Shown: positions 35,869 through 44,941 of the stretch, in pieces
Position numbering within the stretch: position 1 is the stretch's first letter
How the letters are laid out: each line of letters opens with the position of its first letter
Assembly (NCBI GenBank): GCA_018376135.1
Contig: JAHABX010000010.1
Coordinates: 49,120 to 113,119, forward strand
Length of the DNA: 64,000 nucleotides
Reading direction: 5' to 3'
Source of the DNA: Clostridiales bacterium
Lineage (GTDB): Bacteria > Bacillota > Clostridia > Lachnospirales > Lachnospiraceae
Notes under the pieces: model-generated
Database searches by the model: none
What the model saw: the letters and a program-made list of their open reading frames with translations, nothing else
What the model was told of the DNA's origin: nothing
Program-made: the position numbers and the translations under genes

Positions 35869-37128
35869 TTATTCTTCTCTTACCAGCCGAACCTGGATCT
35901 CCAGTCCCTCCGGAGCACTGCATTTGGTATCCGGCAGCGTCACCGTCACCGGAATCGCATAGTTTCCTGCCCTTGTATATTCCGACATATCCGCACTTAC
36001 CCGGATCTGAGAAATATCAAGTGCATCCAGATCTGCCCTGAGTCCGCTGATCACCACCTCCAGCGTTCCCGTCTCGGAGGTATCCGGCGTAAGTCCTTCC
36101 TCCAGGTTCTCAAAAACGATCTGATCCGGATTTACCAGATGACTCATAGTCTCCACCGGGTCGATCTGCATGGTTACCACGATCTCATGCTCACTCACAT
36201 CCGGTATGATAATATCACTCGGAAGATACTGACTGATATCCACAGTCTGCTCCACCTTTCCGGTCTCCCGGTTCGGATTCAGCGCTTCTGCCGGAATATT
36301 CAGATTATAGATCGGACTGATCTTTGACTTCTCTCCCGCAATATTCACGGTTTCCGGCTTATATGCCACGGAGCTGAGTCCATATCCCTCCGGCGCTGCC
36401 GTACTCACATCAAAGCTGATACCTACCAGCTTCTTTTTAAGAGTCGTGACTGTCACGTCAAAGTCTGTATCCTTGCCGATGTATTTGAGATAGGTTCCAT
36501 CGATCTCTTCTTCGTTCCCGTCCAAAAGCTTCAATCTGCAGGAACGCACGGTCGTTCCGGTAATGCCCGCAATATTCACTTCCGCCTGAACCTTCTTGAT
36601 CCGTCCCACCACGGAGACCGGTCCGGTGATCTCCACCAGTGTCTGCTCCGGGATCTTGGAGCCGACCACCAGCCCGTCGCTGGGGTATCCCTTGGTCTCT
36701 ACCGTTACCTTGAACTGCTCCGTTACAGACTCTTCGATGCTGACCAGTACATTTGTCCGGCTCTGTTCGATTGATTCAATGGAAACATCCTTGGTACATG
36801 TCACCTCGATCTTCACCATACTGTCATAGCGAAGGTTCTTCTGCATATCTGCCGTTGCCACAAAATCGGATGCCTTCAGCCCCTTCAAAACAGAACGTCT
36901 TGCATAAACCCTCAGGTTCACCGTATCCGTCCCCTCTTCGACCCGATACATCTGGTTCTGATCCGACAAAATATCCGTATTGACCATATTGACCTTGATA
37001 TTCTTAAAATCCTGATGCGTCACCGCATCATCAATATTGACCACGATCAGCCACAGCACAACGGCTGCCATAACAGAAAGGATCTTCAGCAGCAGGTTAT
37101 TTAAAAGCTTAGTTTTCATGTCTGCCAC
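35869..37128 (-). CDS. cdaR: YbbR-domain regulator of diadenylate cyclase (CdaR)
   Basis: The 419-residue protein has one N-terminal membrane helix (residues 10-28) and four YbbR repeats outside the membrane; repeat-type elements with GYPSDGLVVGSKIPEQTLVEITGP and APEGYGLSSVAYKPETVNIAG are clear. CdaR binds CdaA and tunes c-di-AMP production. Its start overlaps the end of cdaA by 20 bp, so the two are translated together, as in most Firmicutes. A glmM gene, often next, is absent here. Confidence 0.9.
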   Translation of the reverse strand: MADMKTKLLNNLLLKILSVMAAVVLWLIVVNIDDAVTHQDFKNIKVNMVNTDILSDQNQMYRVEEGTDTVNLRVYARRSVLKGLKASDFVATADMQKNLRYDSMVKIEVTCTKDVSIESIEQSRTNVLVSIEESVTEQFKVTVETKGYPSDGLVVGSKIPEQTLVEITGPVSVVGRIKKVQAEVNIAGITGTTVRSCRLKLLDGNEEEIDGTYLKYIGKDTDFDVTVTTLKKKLVGISFDVSTAAPEGYGLSSVAYKPETVNIAGEKSKISPIYNLNIPAEALNPNRETGKVEQTVDISQYLPSDIIIPDVSEHEIVVTMQIDPVETMSHLVNPDQIVFENLEEGLTPDTSETGTLEVVISGLRADLDALDISQIRVSADMSEYTRAGNYAIPVTVTLPDTKCSAPEGLEIQVRLVREE

Positions 37129-37969
37129 GCCCTTTCCATAATTTGATCTTCCTGGTATCCTCCGGTCTGTTCTGGATCGACAGAAGCTGTTCCTTTAACT
37201 GCTCCTGATTCAGATTCCGCAGAAGCCGTCCGTTCTTCGCCACCGAAACAGAGCCCGTCTCCTCAGATACCACGATCGTCAGGGAATCACTGACTTCACT
37301 GATCCCCACTGCCGCCCGGTGCCTCGTACCCAGCGCTTTACTCAGATTCATGTTGTCTGACAGCGGAAGATAGCAGGTGGCAGAGCGGATCCTGTTTCCC
37401 TCCAGGATCACCGCTCCGTCATGAAGCGGCGTATTTTTCTCAAAAATATTCAGTATCAGCTGACTGGTCACAAGCGCGTCGACCGGAATTCCGGTACGCT
37501 CATATTCCTGCAGACTGACGCTCTGTTCCATGACCATCAGCGCTCCGGTCCTTGCCTTCCCCATCTCAAAGCAGGCGCGGACCAGCTCGGATACGGTCTT
37601 ATCCGATATACCTGCTTCTTCCTTCCGGGAACTGTCAAAGGGGACGATAGAGGTCAGGATATTTTTCTCTCCCAGCTGCTCCAGCGCCCGGCGCAGCTCC
37701 GGCTGGAATACAATAATAATTGCCGTGATTCCAAGACTGAAAAAATTCCTTGCGATCCAGAGGATCGTATTCATCCGGAAAAATGCAGCCACTGCCAGAA
37801 GCACCAGCAGCACCGCAAAGCCCTTCAAAAGGGTCCATGCCCTTGTGGACTTGATCCATATCATGATCTGATAGATCAGGAAGGATAAAATGATGATCTC
37901 AGCTATGTCTGTCCTGGTCACATCCAGTGCATCCCAGGAGATAAGCTGCCTAAGCTGTTCAAGACTCAT
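37109..37969 (-). CDS. cdaA: Membrane diadenylate cyclase
   Basis: The 286-residue enzyme has three N-terminal membrane helices (residues 23-100) and a DAC domain with both catalytic motifs, DGA (LHDGAVIL) and RHR (GTRHRAAVG). It makes c-di-AMP from two ATP molecules, a signal for potassium and osmotic balance and wall homeostasis. The GGATG ribosome-binding site precedes the ATG. Two unrecognised membrane protein genes lie just upstream. Confidence 0.95.
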   Translation of the reverse strand: MSLEQLRQLISWDALDVTRTDIAEIIILSFLIYQIMIWIKSTRAWTLLKGFAVLLVLLAVAAFFRMNTILWIARNFFSLGITAIIIVFQPELRRALEQLGEKNILTSIVPFDSSRKEEAGISDKTVSELVRACFEMGKARTGALMVMEQSVSLQEYERTGIPVDALVTSQLILNIFEKNTPLHDGAVILEGNRIRSATCYLPLSDNMNLSKALGTRHRAAVGISEVSDSLTIVVSEETGSVSVAKNGRLLRNLNQEQLKEQLLSIQNRPEDTRKIKLWKGRGRHEN

Positions 37970-38011
37970 TTTTTCACATCCTTTCTCTCATTATTCCTGG
38001 TTTTATGAATT

Positions 38012-38962
38012 CTAATGTCTTCTTCTGCCGTTTCTGTTTCTGGAATTGATCTTCTTCACGGTCCGCTCCGGGATGGCAATGGACATCTTGGGAACCGCCT
38101 TCACATAATAGTAATATTCATCATCCTCGAACTGTGTATACTCCGTTCTGGAATAATCCACGCTGAATACAAAAAACTCCACCACCAGCGCGATCAGCAG
38201 GGATGCCAGAGTTCCCAGGACCAGCGGACCGATCGCCACGTTCACCTTCATCACAAGTGCACCGATCAGAAACAGCACGATATTTGCCACCGCACCTGTC
38301 CCGATCGCCAGATACCAGGCATAATCCACACTCAGACGGTGGATCGAGTAAACGATCATCAGCGTCACTGCCAGCACCAGGATCGTCAGGATCACGTTCC
38401 GGTTGTTCAGCACATTCTCCACCAGATACATCAGCCTGGAGGACATCTGCTCCGTCTCAGAGCTGGACAGCATCGCCGCATTGCTCTTCATGTAATACAT
38501 CAGATAATAGATAATTGTACCGCACGCCAGCGGAACCGCACACACAGGTCCCCCCACAAGCCCCAGAACCAGCGGAAGCACATAGGGAATCTTCATCAGA
38601 AAAGCGATGGGTGTCAGCACCAGCATATATCCATAGCCCGGTGCGACACGGAAATAAACCGCATACATGATGAACAAAAGTCCCGCCGCCATGGCAAACA
38701 CCTCTAAAGAGAGCACCGATGCATGAACACAGATCAGCACCGCTCCGAAGACGGCGATCATATTCACCGGCAGAAAGGAACAGAGCAGGGCAAGAAGCAG
38801 GGAAACTGCCGGACTCGCCAGTCTTTCCATAAATCCGATCTGTCCGTTGATTACCAAAAATGCAAAAAAAGCAAGCAGAAACTTCACTGCCGGAATCAGG
38901 TACACATCATATTTGGAATAAAAGATCTTCAGGTGTTGTTTCATCTCAAGTAAAGCTGTCAT
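38012..38962 (-). CDS. Unrecognised polytopic membrane protein beside cdaA
   Basis: I do not recognise this 316-residue protein. It has about nine predicted membrane segments up to residue 270 and an acidic-aromatic patch (QFEDDEYYYYVKAVPK) followed by a basic tail ending NRNGRRRH, probably cytoplasmic. The ATG follows GGAGACAAGAC and overlaps the stop of the gene upstream, so the two are coupled. It ends 42 bp before cdaA on the same strand, so a link to c-di-AMP or envelope control is possible. Confidence 0.7.
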   Translation of the reverse strand: MTALLEMKQHLKIFYSKYDVYLIPAVKFLLAFFAFLVINGQIGFMERLASPAVSLLLALLCSFLPVNMIAVFGAVLICVHASVLSLEVFAMAAGLLFIMYAVYFRVAPGYGYMLVLTPIAFLMKIPYVLPLVLGLVGGPVCAVPLACGTIIYYLMYYMKSNAAMLSSSETEQMSSRLMYLVENVLNNRNVILTILVLAVTLMIVYSIHRLSVDYAWYLAIGTGAVANIVLFLIGALVMKVNVAIGPLVLGTLASLLIALVVEFFVFSVDYSRTEYTQFEDDEYYYYVKAVPKMSIAIPERTVKKINSRNRNGRRRH

Positions 38963-39392
38963 GTCTTGTCTCCTCTGTCAGGCTATCCGGTCCCGCACCC
39001 TTCTCCTCGCGGGCATAGATATCCGTAATCTTCCGAAGCGTCTGCGCGTAGGTCCCCACACTTCTCCTTGCCGTATAATAACGAAAAGAGCAGACACCGT
39101 ACAGAATGCAGCAGTAAACTGCGACTGTAAGTACATAGACCAGAAATACGGTCCATCCGAAACTTTTTAAATCCATCTTATGAAGATTGTCCAACAGATA
39201 TTCCATATTGCAGACAGCCCACAGCCCCGCACACAGAGCAAAGCTGACCGTCACGAAAAACCAGCCATGCAAAAGCTGCATACTGATATAATCGTGCCGG
39301 AAATATCTGGTGATCTTCAGTTTTTTCTTCCCCTCTTTCGCTTCATACAGGGAAGCCTTGGTCATTAAAATCACTTTTTCTTCATTTAACAT
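38946..39392 (-). CDS. Unrecognised small membrane protein
   Basis: The 148-residue protein starts MLNEEKVI, 8 nt after GGAG; a longer frame upstream has no support. Two membrane helices lie near residues 52-75 and 85-112, flanked by a basic N-terminal region (KEGKKKLKITRYF) and an acidic tail. It is coupled to the next membrane protein by a 17-bp overlap. No family recognised. Confidence 0.65.
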   Translation of the reverse strand: MLNEEKVILMTKASLYEAKEGKKKLKITRYFRHDYISMQLLHGWFFVTVSFALCAGLWAVCNMEYLLDNLHKMDLKSFGWTVFLVYVLTVAVYCCILYGVCSFRYYTARRSVGTYAQTLRKITDIYAREEKGAGPDSLTEETRHDSFT

Positions 39393-39433
39393 ATAAGCAG
39401 TCTCCACGTCATATACACCATAGTATATCACAA

Positions 39434-40141
39434 TTAACAGCCTCTTCCAACACAAATGCATAAAAAATATATGGTTTGGACTCCTTTTTTCCTCAATTCC
39501 CCGGCTGCTTCATCCATGGTAGTGCCCGTCGTATAGATGTCATCGACCAATATGATATTTTTGTATGGAATCCTTCCTTCCCGAACGGAGAAGGCATTTT
39601 TCAGATTTGCACGTCGTTCCTGATCGTTCAGTTCCTTCTGTGCATGTGTATTTTTCACTCTCCGAAGCAGCCGGCTGTCTACGGGAATACCGGTCCTGAC
39701 CGACAGTTCCTTCGCAAGAAGCTCTGCCTGATTATAGCCCCGTTTCCTTCTTCTCGCCGGATGCAGCGGAATCGGCACCAGCACCTCCGCCTTCCACAGA
39801 ACCGCTTCCCGGGCGCATCTTCTTAATATCTCCTCTGCATAGAAAGCCGCATACTCCCTGCGTCCGCCGTATTTGTAACGGGCAATGGAGTCACGCATGA
39901 CCGCATCATAGACAAGGGGCGCTCTCCCCTGGCGGAAGGCATGCTTCTTCCTGCCGCAGTCCATACAATACTCCTGCTCCTCCGTCAGGAGCGGCTTGCC
40001 GCACTTTCGGCATGCCGGCTCCCTCACATAAGAAAGCCTTGTCCTGCAGATCCCGCAGGCAAGCTCTCCCGGTTCCTCCACGATCTCATGGCAGACGGGG
40101 CATCTCCGGGGAAATAACAGTCCGATCAGATCAAATCCCAC
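39434..40141 (-). CDS. comFC: ComF family phosphoribosyltransferase-like protein
   Basis: The protein has 235 residues from a GTG at 40141 that follows AGGAGGTGG. An N-terminal double zinc finger (CPVC, CGIC, CRKCG, CMDCG) precedes a type I phosphoribosyltransferase domain with the PRPP loop VDDIYTTGTTMDE. Homologues work in DNA uptake and may process single-stranded DNA. The GTG lies inside the 3' end of recD2 (11-bp overlap), so translation is coupled. Confidence 0.85.
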   Translation of the reverse strand: MGFDLIGLLFPRRCPVCHEIVEEPGELACGICRTRLSYVREPACRKCGKPLLTEEQEYCMDCGRKKHAFRQGRAPLVYDAVMRDSIARYKYGGRREYAAFYAEEILRRCAREAVLWKAEVLVPIPLHPARRRKRGYNQAELLAKELSVRTGIPVDSRLLRRVKNTHAQKELNDQERRANLKNAFSVREGRIPYKNIILVDDIYTTGTTMDEAAGELRKKGVQTIYFLCICVGRGC

Positions 40142-42356
40142 TGCCTTCCACCTCCTGTATCCTTGCCAGCAGACCACTGTAACGCGCCTGCTCACTTCCG
40201 TTCTCGATCATCATCTGAAAGGTATCCGGGCTTCCTACCAGCGTCACACAGGAGCGGGCTCTTGTAACTGCCGTATAGATCAGATTCCGGTTCATCAGCA
40301 TCCTGGGACCGGTCAGAAGAGGGATCACCACCGCCGGATATTCGCTGCCCTGGGATTTGTGGATCGTTACCGCATAGGCAAGCTCCAGCTCATCCAGCTG
40401 TGAAAATCCATAGGTAACGGTCCGATAATCATCAAACAGCACCTCCATGGTCTCTGCCGCCGTGTCGATCCGGCTGACCACTCCCATATCCCCGTTGAAG
40501 ATGCCCATCCCCTTGTCGATGGTGATGCCGTAGCGGTTTCTTGCCTCCCACTCGATCTGGTAATTGTTCTTGATCTGCATGACCTTGTCCCCTTCCCGGA
40601 ACAGACTGCGTGCAGTCTCCTTCTCTGTCTTCTGTTCCGAAGGCGGATTCAGATACCGCTGCAGGATCTCATTCAGCCGTTCTACTCCCAGGGCTCCTTT
40701 TCGCATGGGAGTCAGCACCTGAATATCATAGGGCTTTGCATCCACGTACCGGGGCAGCTTGTCCTGTATCAGCGCCAGCACCACCCGGATAATGATATTG
40801 GGATCCTGTCTCTGCAGGAAGAAGAAATCTCTGCTCTTATTGTCCAGAGACACCCTCTCTCCCCGGTTGATCTTATGTGCATTGACAATAATATCACTCT
40901 GACTTGCCTGCCGGAAGATCTTCTGAAGCCGGACCACATGGAATGCCTCCGAGAGGATCATATCCTTCAGCACGCAGCCCGGTCCCACGCTGGGAAGCTG
41001 ATTGATATCCCCCACCAGAATCAGGCGGGTGCCCACGCTGACTGCCTGCAGAAGGGAGTGCATCAGGAAAATATCCACCATGGAGGTCTCGTCAATGATG
41101 ATCACATCCGCCTCCAGAGGATTTTCCTCGTTCCGTTCAAAGACTGCCTGTCCCTGCTCCTGAGACGGTCCCCCGGACAGCTCCAGAAGCCGGTGAACGG
41201 TCAGCGCTTCATAGCCCGTAGCCTCTGTCATCCTTTTCGCCGCGCGTCCCGTGGGCGCTGCCAGCAGGATCTCCATATCCTCCGTCTCAAAATAACGGAT
41301 AATGGCATTGATGGTGGTTGTCTTGCCGGTACCCGGTCCGCCGGTGATGATCAGAAGTCCGTTCTTCACCGCCTCCACCACCGCGCGCCGCTGCATCTCA
41401 TCCAGCCGGATCTGCGACTTTTCTTCCACCCGCTTCAGCTTTCCGATGATCTGCTCCTCCTCCATCTGACACTCCAGGTTCAGATCATGCAGCATCTTTG
41501 CCGTATTCAGCTCCATATAGTAATACTGACTGTAATAGACCATGGTTCTGTCACTAAGCTCCCGGATCACAAGCTTCCGGTCCATACACAGATTCATCAC
41601 CTGCACCTCAATATCCGCTTCCTCCACTCCCAGAAGCTCTGATGCCCGATGCAGAAGAAGCTCCTTCGGCAGACAGGTATGTCCCTCTCCGGTCGCCTGC
41701 AGCAGTACATAGAGCAGCCCGCTGCGGATGCGGTAATCGGAATTGGTGTGGATGCCGATCCGTTCTGCGATCTCATCAGCGATCTTAAAGCCCACACCGG
41801 ATATGTCATCTGCCAGACGGTAAGGATTCTCCTGTACGATCTGATAGGTACGGGGACCATATTCCTGATAGATCTTTACTGCCAGAGACATGGAGATCCC
41901 ATACTGCGTCAGAAACATCATCGCCTGCCGAAGTTCCCTCTTCTCCTCCATCTGCTCTGCGATCTCCATGGCTTTGCGCATGCTGATGCCCTTCACCTCT
42001 GCCAGACGCTCCGGTTCCTCCTCGATGATCCGGAAAGTATCCCCTTTAAAACGTCTGACCACTCTCGCCGCCAGTGCCGCACCGATACCTTTGATGGCGC
42101 CGCTTCCCAGGTAGCGCTCCATGGCAGTCTCATCCTCCGGAGCCAGGATCTCATACCGCTCCACCTGCAGCTGCTCCCCATACAGCGGATGCTCCTTCAT
42201 GGTACCTGCCACCTGAACAAGTTCCCCCTCCGCAAGCACGGAAAAGCTTCCCACGCAGGTCAGTTCCTCTTCCTCTGAAATGAGCTGGAACACCGTATAT
42301 CCATTTTCACTGTTGCGGAATACAATATGTTCCACATATCCCTTACGTATCTCCAT
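40131..42356 (-). CDS. recD2: RecD2-type SF1 DNA helicase
   Basis: The 741-residue helicase has the long N-terminal extension with helix-hairpin-helix repeats (GIGAALAARVV, GVGFKIADEIAERIG) that marks RecD2. Helicase motifs follow: Walker A GGPGTGKTTT near residue 340, DETSMVD, and the C-terminal VTIHKSQGSEYP and YTAVTRARS. It unwinds DNA 5' to 3' and works in repair without RecBC. The coupled comF gene suggests a shared DNA-processing operon. Confidence 0.95.
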   Translation of the reverse strand: MEIRKGYVEHIVFRNSENGYTVFQLISEEEELTCVGSFSVLAEGELVQVAGTMKEHPLYGEQLQVERYEILAPEDETAMERYLGSGAIKGIGAALAARVVRRFKGDTFRIIEEEPERLAEVKGISMRKAMEIAEQMEEKRELRQAMMFLTQYGISMSLAVKIYQEYGPRTYQIVQENPYRLADDISGVGFKIADEIAERIGIHTNSDYRIRSGLLYVLLQATGEGHTCLPKELLLHRASELLGVEEADIEVQVMNLCMDRKLVIRELSDRTMVYYSQYYYMELNTAKMLHDLNLECQMEEEQIIGKLKRVEEKSQIRLDEMQRRAVVEAVKNGLLIITGGPGTGKTTTINAIIRYFETEDMEILLAAPTGRAAKRMTEATGYEALTVHRLLELSGGPSQEQGQAVFERNEENPLEADVIIIDETSMVDIFLMHSLLQAVSVGTRLILVGDINQLPSVGPGCVLKDMILSEAFHVVRLQKIFRQASQSDIIVNAHKINRGERVSLDNKSRDFFFLQRQDPNIIIRVVLALIQDKLPRYVDAKPYDIQVLTPMRKGALGVERLNEILQRYLNPPSEQKTEKETARSLFREGDKVMQIKNNYQIEWEARNRYGITIDKGMGIFNGDMGVVSRIDTAAETMEVLFDDYRTVTYGFSQLDELELAYAVTIHKSQGSEYPAVVIPLLTGPRMLMNRNLIYTAVTRARSCVTLVGSPDTFQMMIENGSEQARYSGLLARIQEVEGSGI

Positions 42357-42384
42357 CTCTTATCCCCTCCTCCCCGGGGTTCCC

Positions 42385-42418
42385 CGAATGAAAAGGACAT
42401 GACGAATACGCCATGTCC
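42385..42418 (-). terminator. Terminator after the MreB-type gene
   Basis: GGACATG (42395-42401) pairs with CATGTCC (42412-42418), followed on the minus strand by TTTTC, between the actin gene and recD2. Confidence 0.5.
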
Positions 42419-42433
42419 CCACATCACTTCCTC

Positions 42434-43450
42434 TTATAATCCGTTATTCATCTTCTCTTCTTCCATATGGCTGCCGGATAATGCCTCCACATATTTTCCG
42501 GTTCCAATGGCTACGCACTTCATGGGATCCTCTGCCGTCATCGTGTTGATGCCTGTCTTGGATTCCAGAAGCTCTTCCAGTCCTCTGAGCAGTGCGCCTC
42601 CTCCGGTCAGGACAATGCCGCGCTCCGCAATATCTGCAGTCAGCTCAGGCGGAGTCCGCTCCAGTACACTGTGGACTGCCTCTACGATCTGTGCAGTGGC
42701 TTCTCTGAGCGCCTCCTCTGTCTCCTCAGAGGTGACCGTGACTGTCTTGGGAAGACCGGTTACCAGATTACGTCCGCGGATGTCGATGCTCTCCACCTCG
42801 GCTCTCGGATAACAGCTTCCAACCTTGATCTTAATATCCTCTGCGGTTCTCTCACCGATCAGAAGATTATGCTTCTTACGCATATAACGTACGATCGCTT
42901 CATCAAAATCATCTCCTGCGATCTTCACGGAGGTGCTCACTACCGTTCCGCCAAGGGAGATAACTGCAATATCGGTGGTTCCTCCTCCGATATCCACGAT
43001 CATATTGCCGCATGGTCTGGAAATATCAATCCCTGCACCGATGGCTGCCGCAATGGGCTCCTCAATGATAAATACCTCACGCGCTCCTGCCTGATAGGTT
43101 GCGTCCTCTACTGCCTTCTTCTCCACCTCAGTGACGCCGCTCGGTACACAGACTGCAATCTTCGGCTTACGGAAGGTCTTTTTGCCCACTGCCTTCTTGA
43201 TAAAGAAGCCAAGCATCTTCTCCGTTACTGTATAATCGGAAATCACACCCTGACGAAGAGGACGGACCGCAACAATATTGCCCGGCGTACGTCCCAGCAT
43301 GAGACGTGCCTCTTCACCGATCGCCTTGATTTTATTCGTATCTCTGTCGAACGCCACAACTGACGGCTCTTTTAACACAACGCCTTTTCCCTTGATATAT
43401 ACCAGGATGCTGGCTGTTCCCAAGTCAATTCCTACATCTGTTCCTGCCAT
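42434..43450 (-). CDS. mreB: MreB-family rod-shape actin homologue
   Basis: The 338-residue protein has actin-fold motifs: GIDLGTASILVYIKGKG (phosphate 1), GGGTTDIAVISLGG (phosphate 2), TGGGALLRGLEELL (adenosine). It polymerises on the membrane and guides lateral wall synthesis. There is no mreC or mreD next to it, so it may be an Mbl/MreBH-type paralogue. A GAAAGGAG site precedes the ATG. Confidence 0.9.
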   Translation of the reverse strand: MAGTDVGIDLGTASILVYIKGKGVVLKEPSVVAFDRDTNKIKAIGEEARLMLGRTPGNIVAVRPLRQGVISDYTVTEKMLGFFIKKAVGKKTFRKPKIAVCVPSGVTEVEKKAVEDATYQAGAREVFIIEEPIAAAIGAGIDISRPCGNMIVDIGGGTTDIAVISLGGTVVSTSVKIAGDDFDEAIVRYMRKKHNLLIGERTAEDIKIKVGSCYPRAEVESIDIRGRNLVTGLPKTVTVTSEETEEALREATAQIVEAVHSVLERTPPELTADIAERGIVLTGGGALLRGLEELLESKTGINTMTAEDPMKCVAIGTGKYVEALSGSHMEEEKMNNGL

Positions 43451-43548
43451 AATATGTTCTCCTTTCGTTCTTTTGATCTATCTGATATGTTGATATATGT
43501 CCTGTTAAATAACTGCCAAAACTCTTTTACAAATTTTTGACATTCTAC

Positions 43549-43554
43549 ATTATA
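43549..43554 (-). promoter_or_regulatory. Possible -10 of the MreB-type gene
   Basis: A perfect TATAAT on the minus strand about 100 bp before the start. No clear -35 at 16-18 bp, so the promoter is tentative. Confidence 0.3.
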
Positions 43555-43585
43555 CCCAATTTTCTCCAAAAAGAAAAGAGGTTAT

Positions 43586-44851
43586 TTAAGTTAATTCCGC
43601 AATTCTTGAAACCCCCACATAAAGCTCCGATATTTTATACCAGGTGGGATAATCCACAATTCCGGTAGCCGGAAGCCCGAAGATGGACTGAAATTTCTGT
43701 ACCGCAGCCCTCGTTCCGGGACCAAAGATCCCGTCTGCCGCGATCCTGGGAAGCGCCGGATACGCATCTCCGATCACATTCAGCTGCTCCTGCATCTGCT
43801 GCACCTTGGAGCCGCTGGCCCCCTCACTCAGGTCATAGCCCGGCCAGGAAGAAGGAACGCCGGATATCTCCACCGCCGTATTGATGTAGATACTGTCCCC
43901 ATAATAATACCTGAGGATCTCCGCTGCTGAATAGCCCTGCTCTCCCAGACTCTGTGCGCCCCACTGACTCATCCAGTTCGGACAGGTCACCCTCCTGCCG
44001 TCACAGTACTGGGTCAGGATCGGCTGCTTTACATTGGGTCTGGACAGATAATTTCCATACATCTCATCCACAATATTGGAAATATTCTGATAGATATTTC
44101 TCCCGTAGATCCACTTCTGATCAAAGGCAGTGGATGATGTAATGGTAAAATCATATCCCTGATTCCGGTACCACTCCGTATATACCCGGTTCAGTACAAA
44201 GGACATGATCGCCAGGACATTGGCACGGACAGCCGCGTCATTCCATGTGGCATAGATCTCGCTGGACGCCACGTTCTTGATATAATCCCGGAACCGCACC
44301 CAGTAATTCTGCGCACTGCTGTCCGTAGGAACACCGTCATGAACGATCACATATTCCGGCACCACCACCCGGCTCAATACGATCTCCCCGGTCTCCGGCG
44401 TGGGCTTGATCTCGGATTCCGCAATCTTCGGCGGGTACGTGCCAAACAGGGTATGCGGACCGATCACAATACGCTCAAACTGCCCCTCCGCGACGGCTGC
44501 CGGCATCCGGATCTCCTGAATTGCAATGACCTCCGGCAGAATCTCCGTGCCTGCCACTTCCACATCCTCATATCCCCGGGCACGCACAAGAACCGTGTAT
44601 TCCGCATAAGGCTGCTCCTCCGAGAAATGGGTGCTGTATTCCACATCCGGAGCCGGAAGCGTAATAACCTCCGTCATTCCGGATTCATCAGTCGTAAATC
44701 TCCGGATCTCACTCTCCGGATCTCCCTCGTAAGTGATCTCCACCTCTGCCCCCGGTACAGGTCTGCGTGTCCGCGCTTCAACCAGACGCACCTGCAGCCT
44801 GCCCTGCTGCACCGGCAGACGGGGTACATTTTCAAATTCATTTTCAGGCAT
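43586..44851 (-). CDS. SpoIID-like protein with peptidoglycan-binding domain
   Basis: The 421-residue protein lacks a signal peptide. Residues 15-120 form a carboxypeptidase-regulatory/Cna-B-like beta domain (GRLQVRLVEARTRRPVPGAEV). Residues 180-335 resemble the SpoIID/LytB fold (ASSEIYATWNDAAVRANVLA, MSQWGAQSLGEQGYSAAEILRYYYG). Residues 350-412 are a PG_binding_1 domain (GSKVQQMQEQLNVIGD, ADGIFGPGTRAAVQKFQ). It probably binds wall in the mother cell or spore, but the lack of a signal is unusual for a wall protein. Confidence 0.75.
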   Translation of the reverse strand: MPENEFENVPRLPVQQGRLQVRLVEARTRRPVPGAEVEITYEGDPESEIRRFTTDESGMTEVITLPAPDVEYSTHFSEEQPYAEYTVLVRARGYEDVEVAGTEILPEVIAIQEIRMPAAVAEGQFERIVIGPHTLFGTYPPKIAESEIKPTPETGEIVLSRVVVPEYVIVHDGVPTDSSAQNYWVRFRDYIKNVASSEIYATWNDAAVRANVLAIMSFVLNRVYTEWYRNQGYDFTITSSTAFDQKWIYGRNIYQNISNIVDEMYGNYLSRPNVKQPILTQYCDGRRVTCPNWMSQWGAQSLGEQGYSAAEILRYYYGDSIYINTAVEISGVPSSWPGYDLSEGASGSKVQQMQEQLNVIGDAYPALPRIAADGIFGPGTRAAVQKFQSIFGLPATGIVDYPTWYKISELYVGVSRIAELT

Positions 44852-44941
44852 AAAAAAGACCTCATTTCTATTATCTACAGATTTTTCTATAATATATGAA
44901 TGAGGCCTGTATTAATTCCTTATTTTACGAACAGTTCCTGA

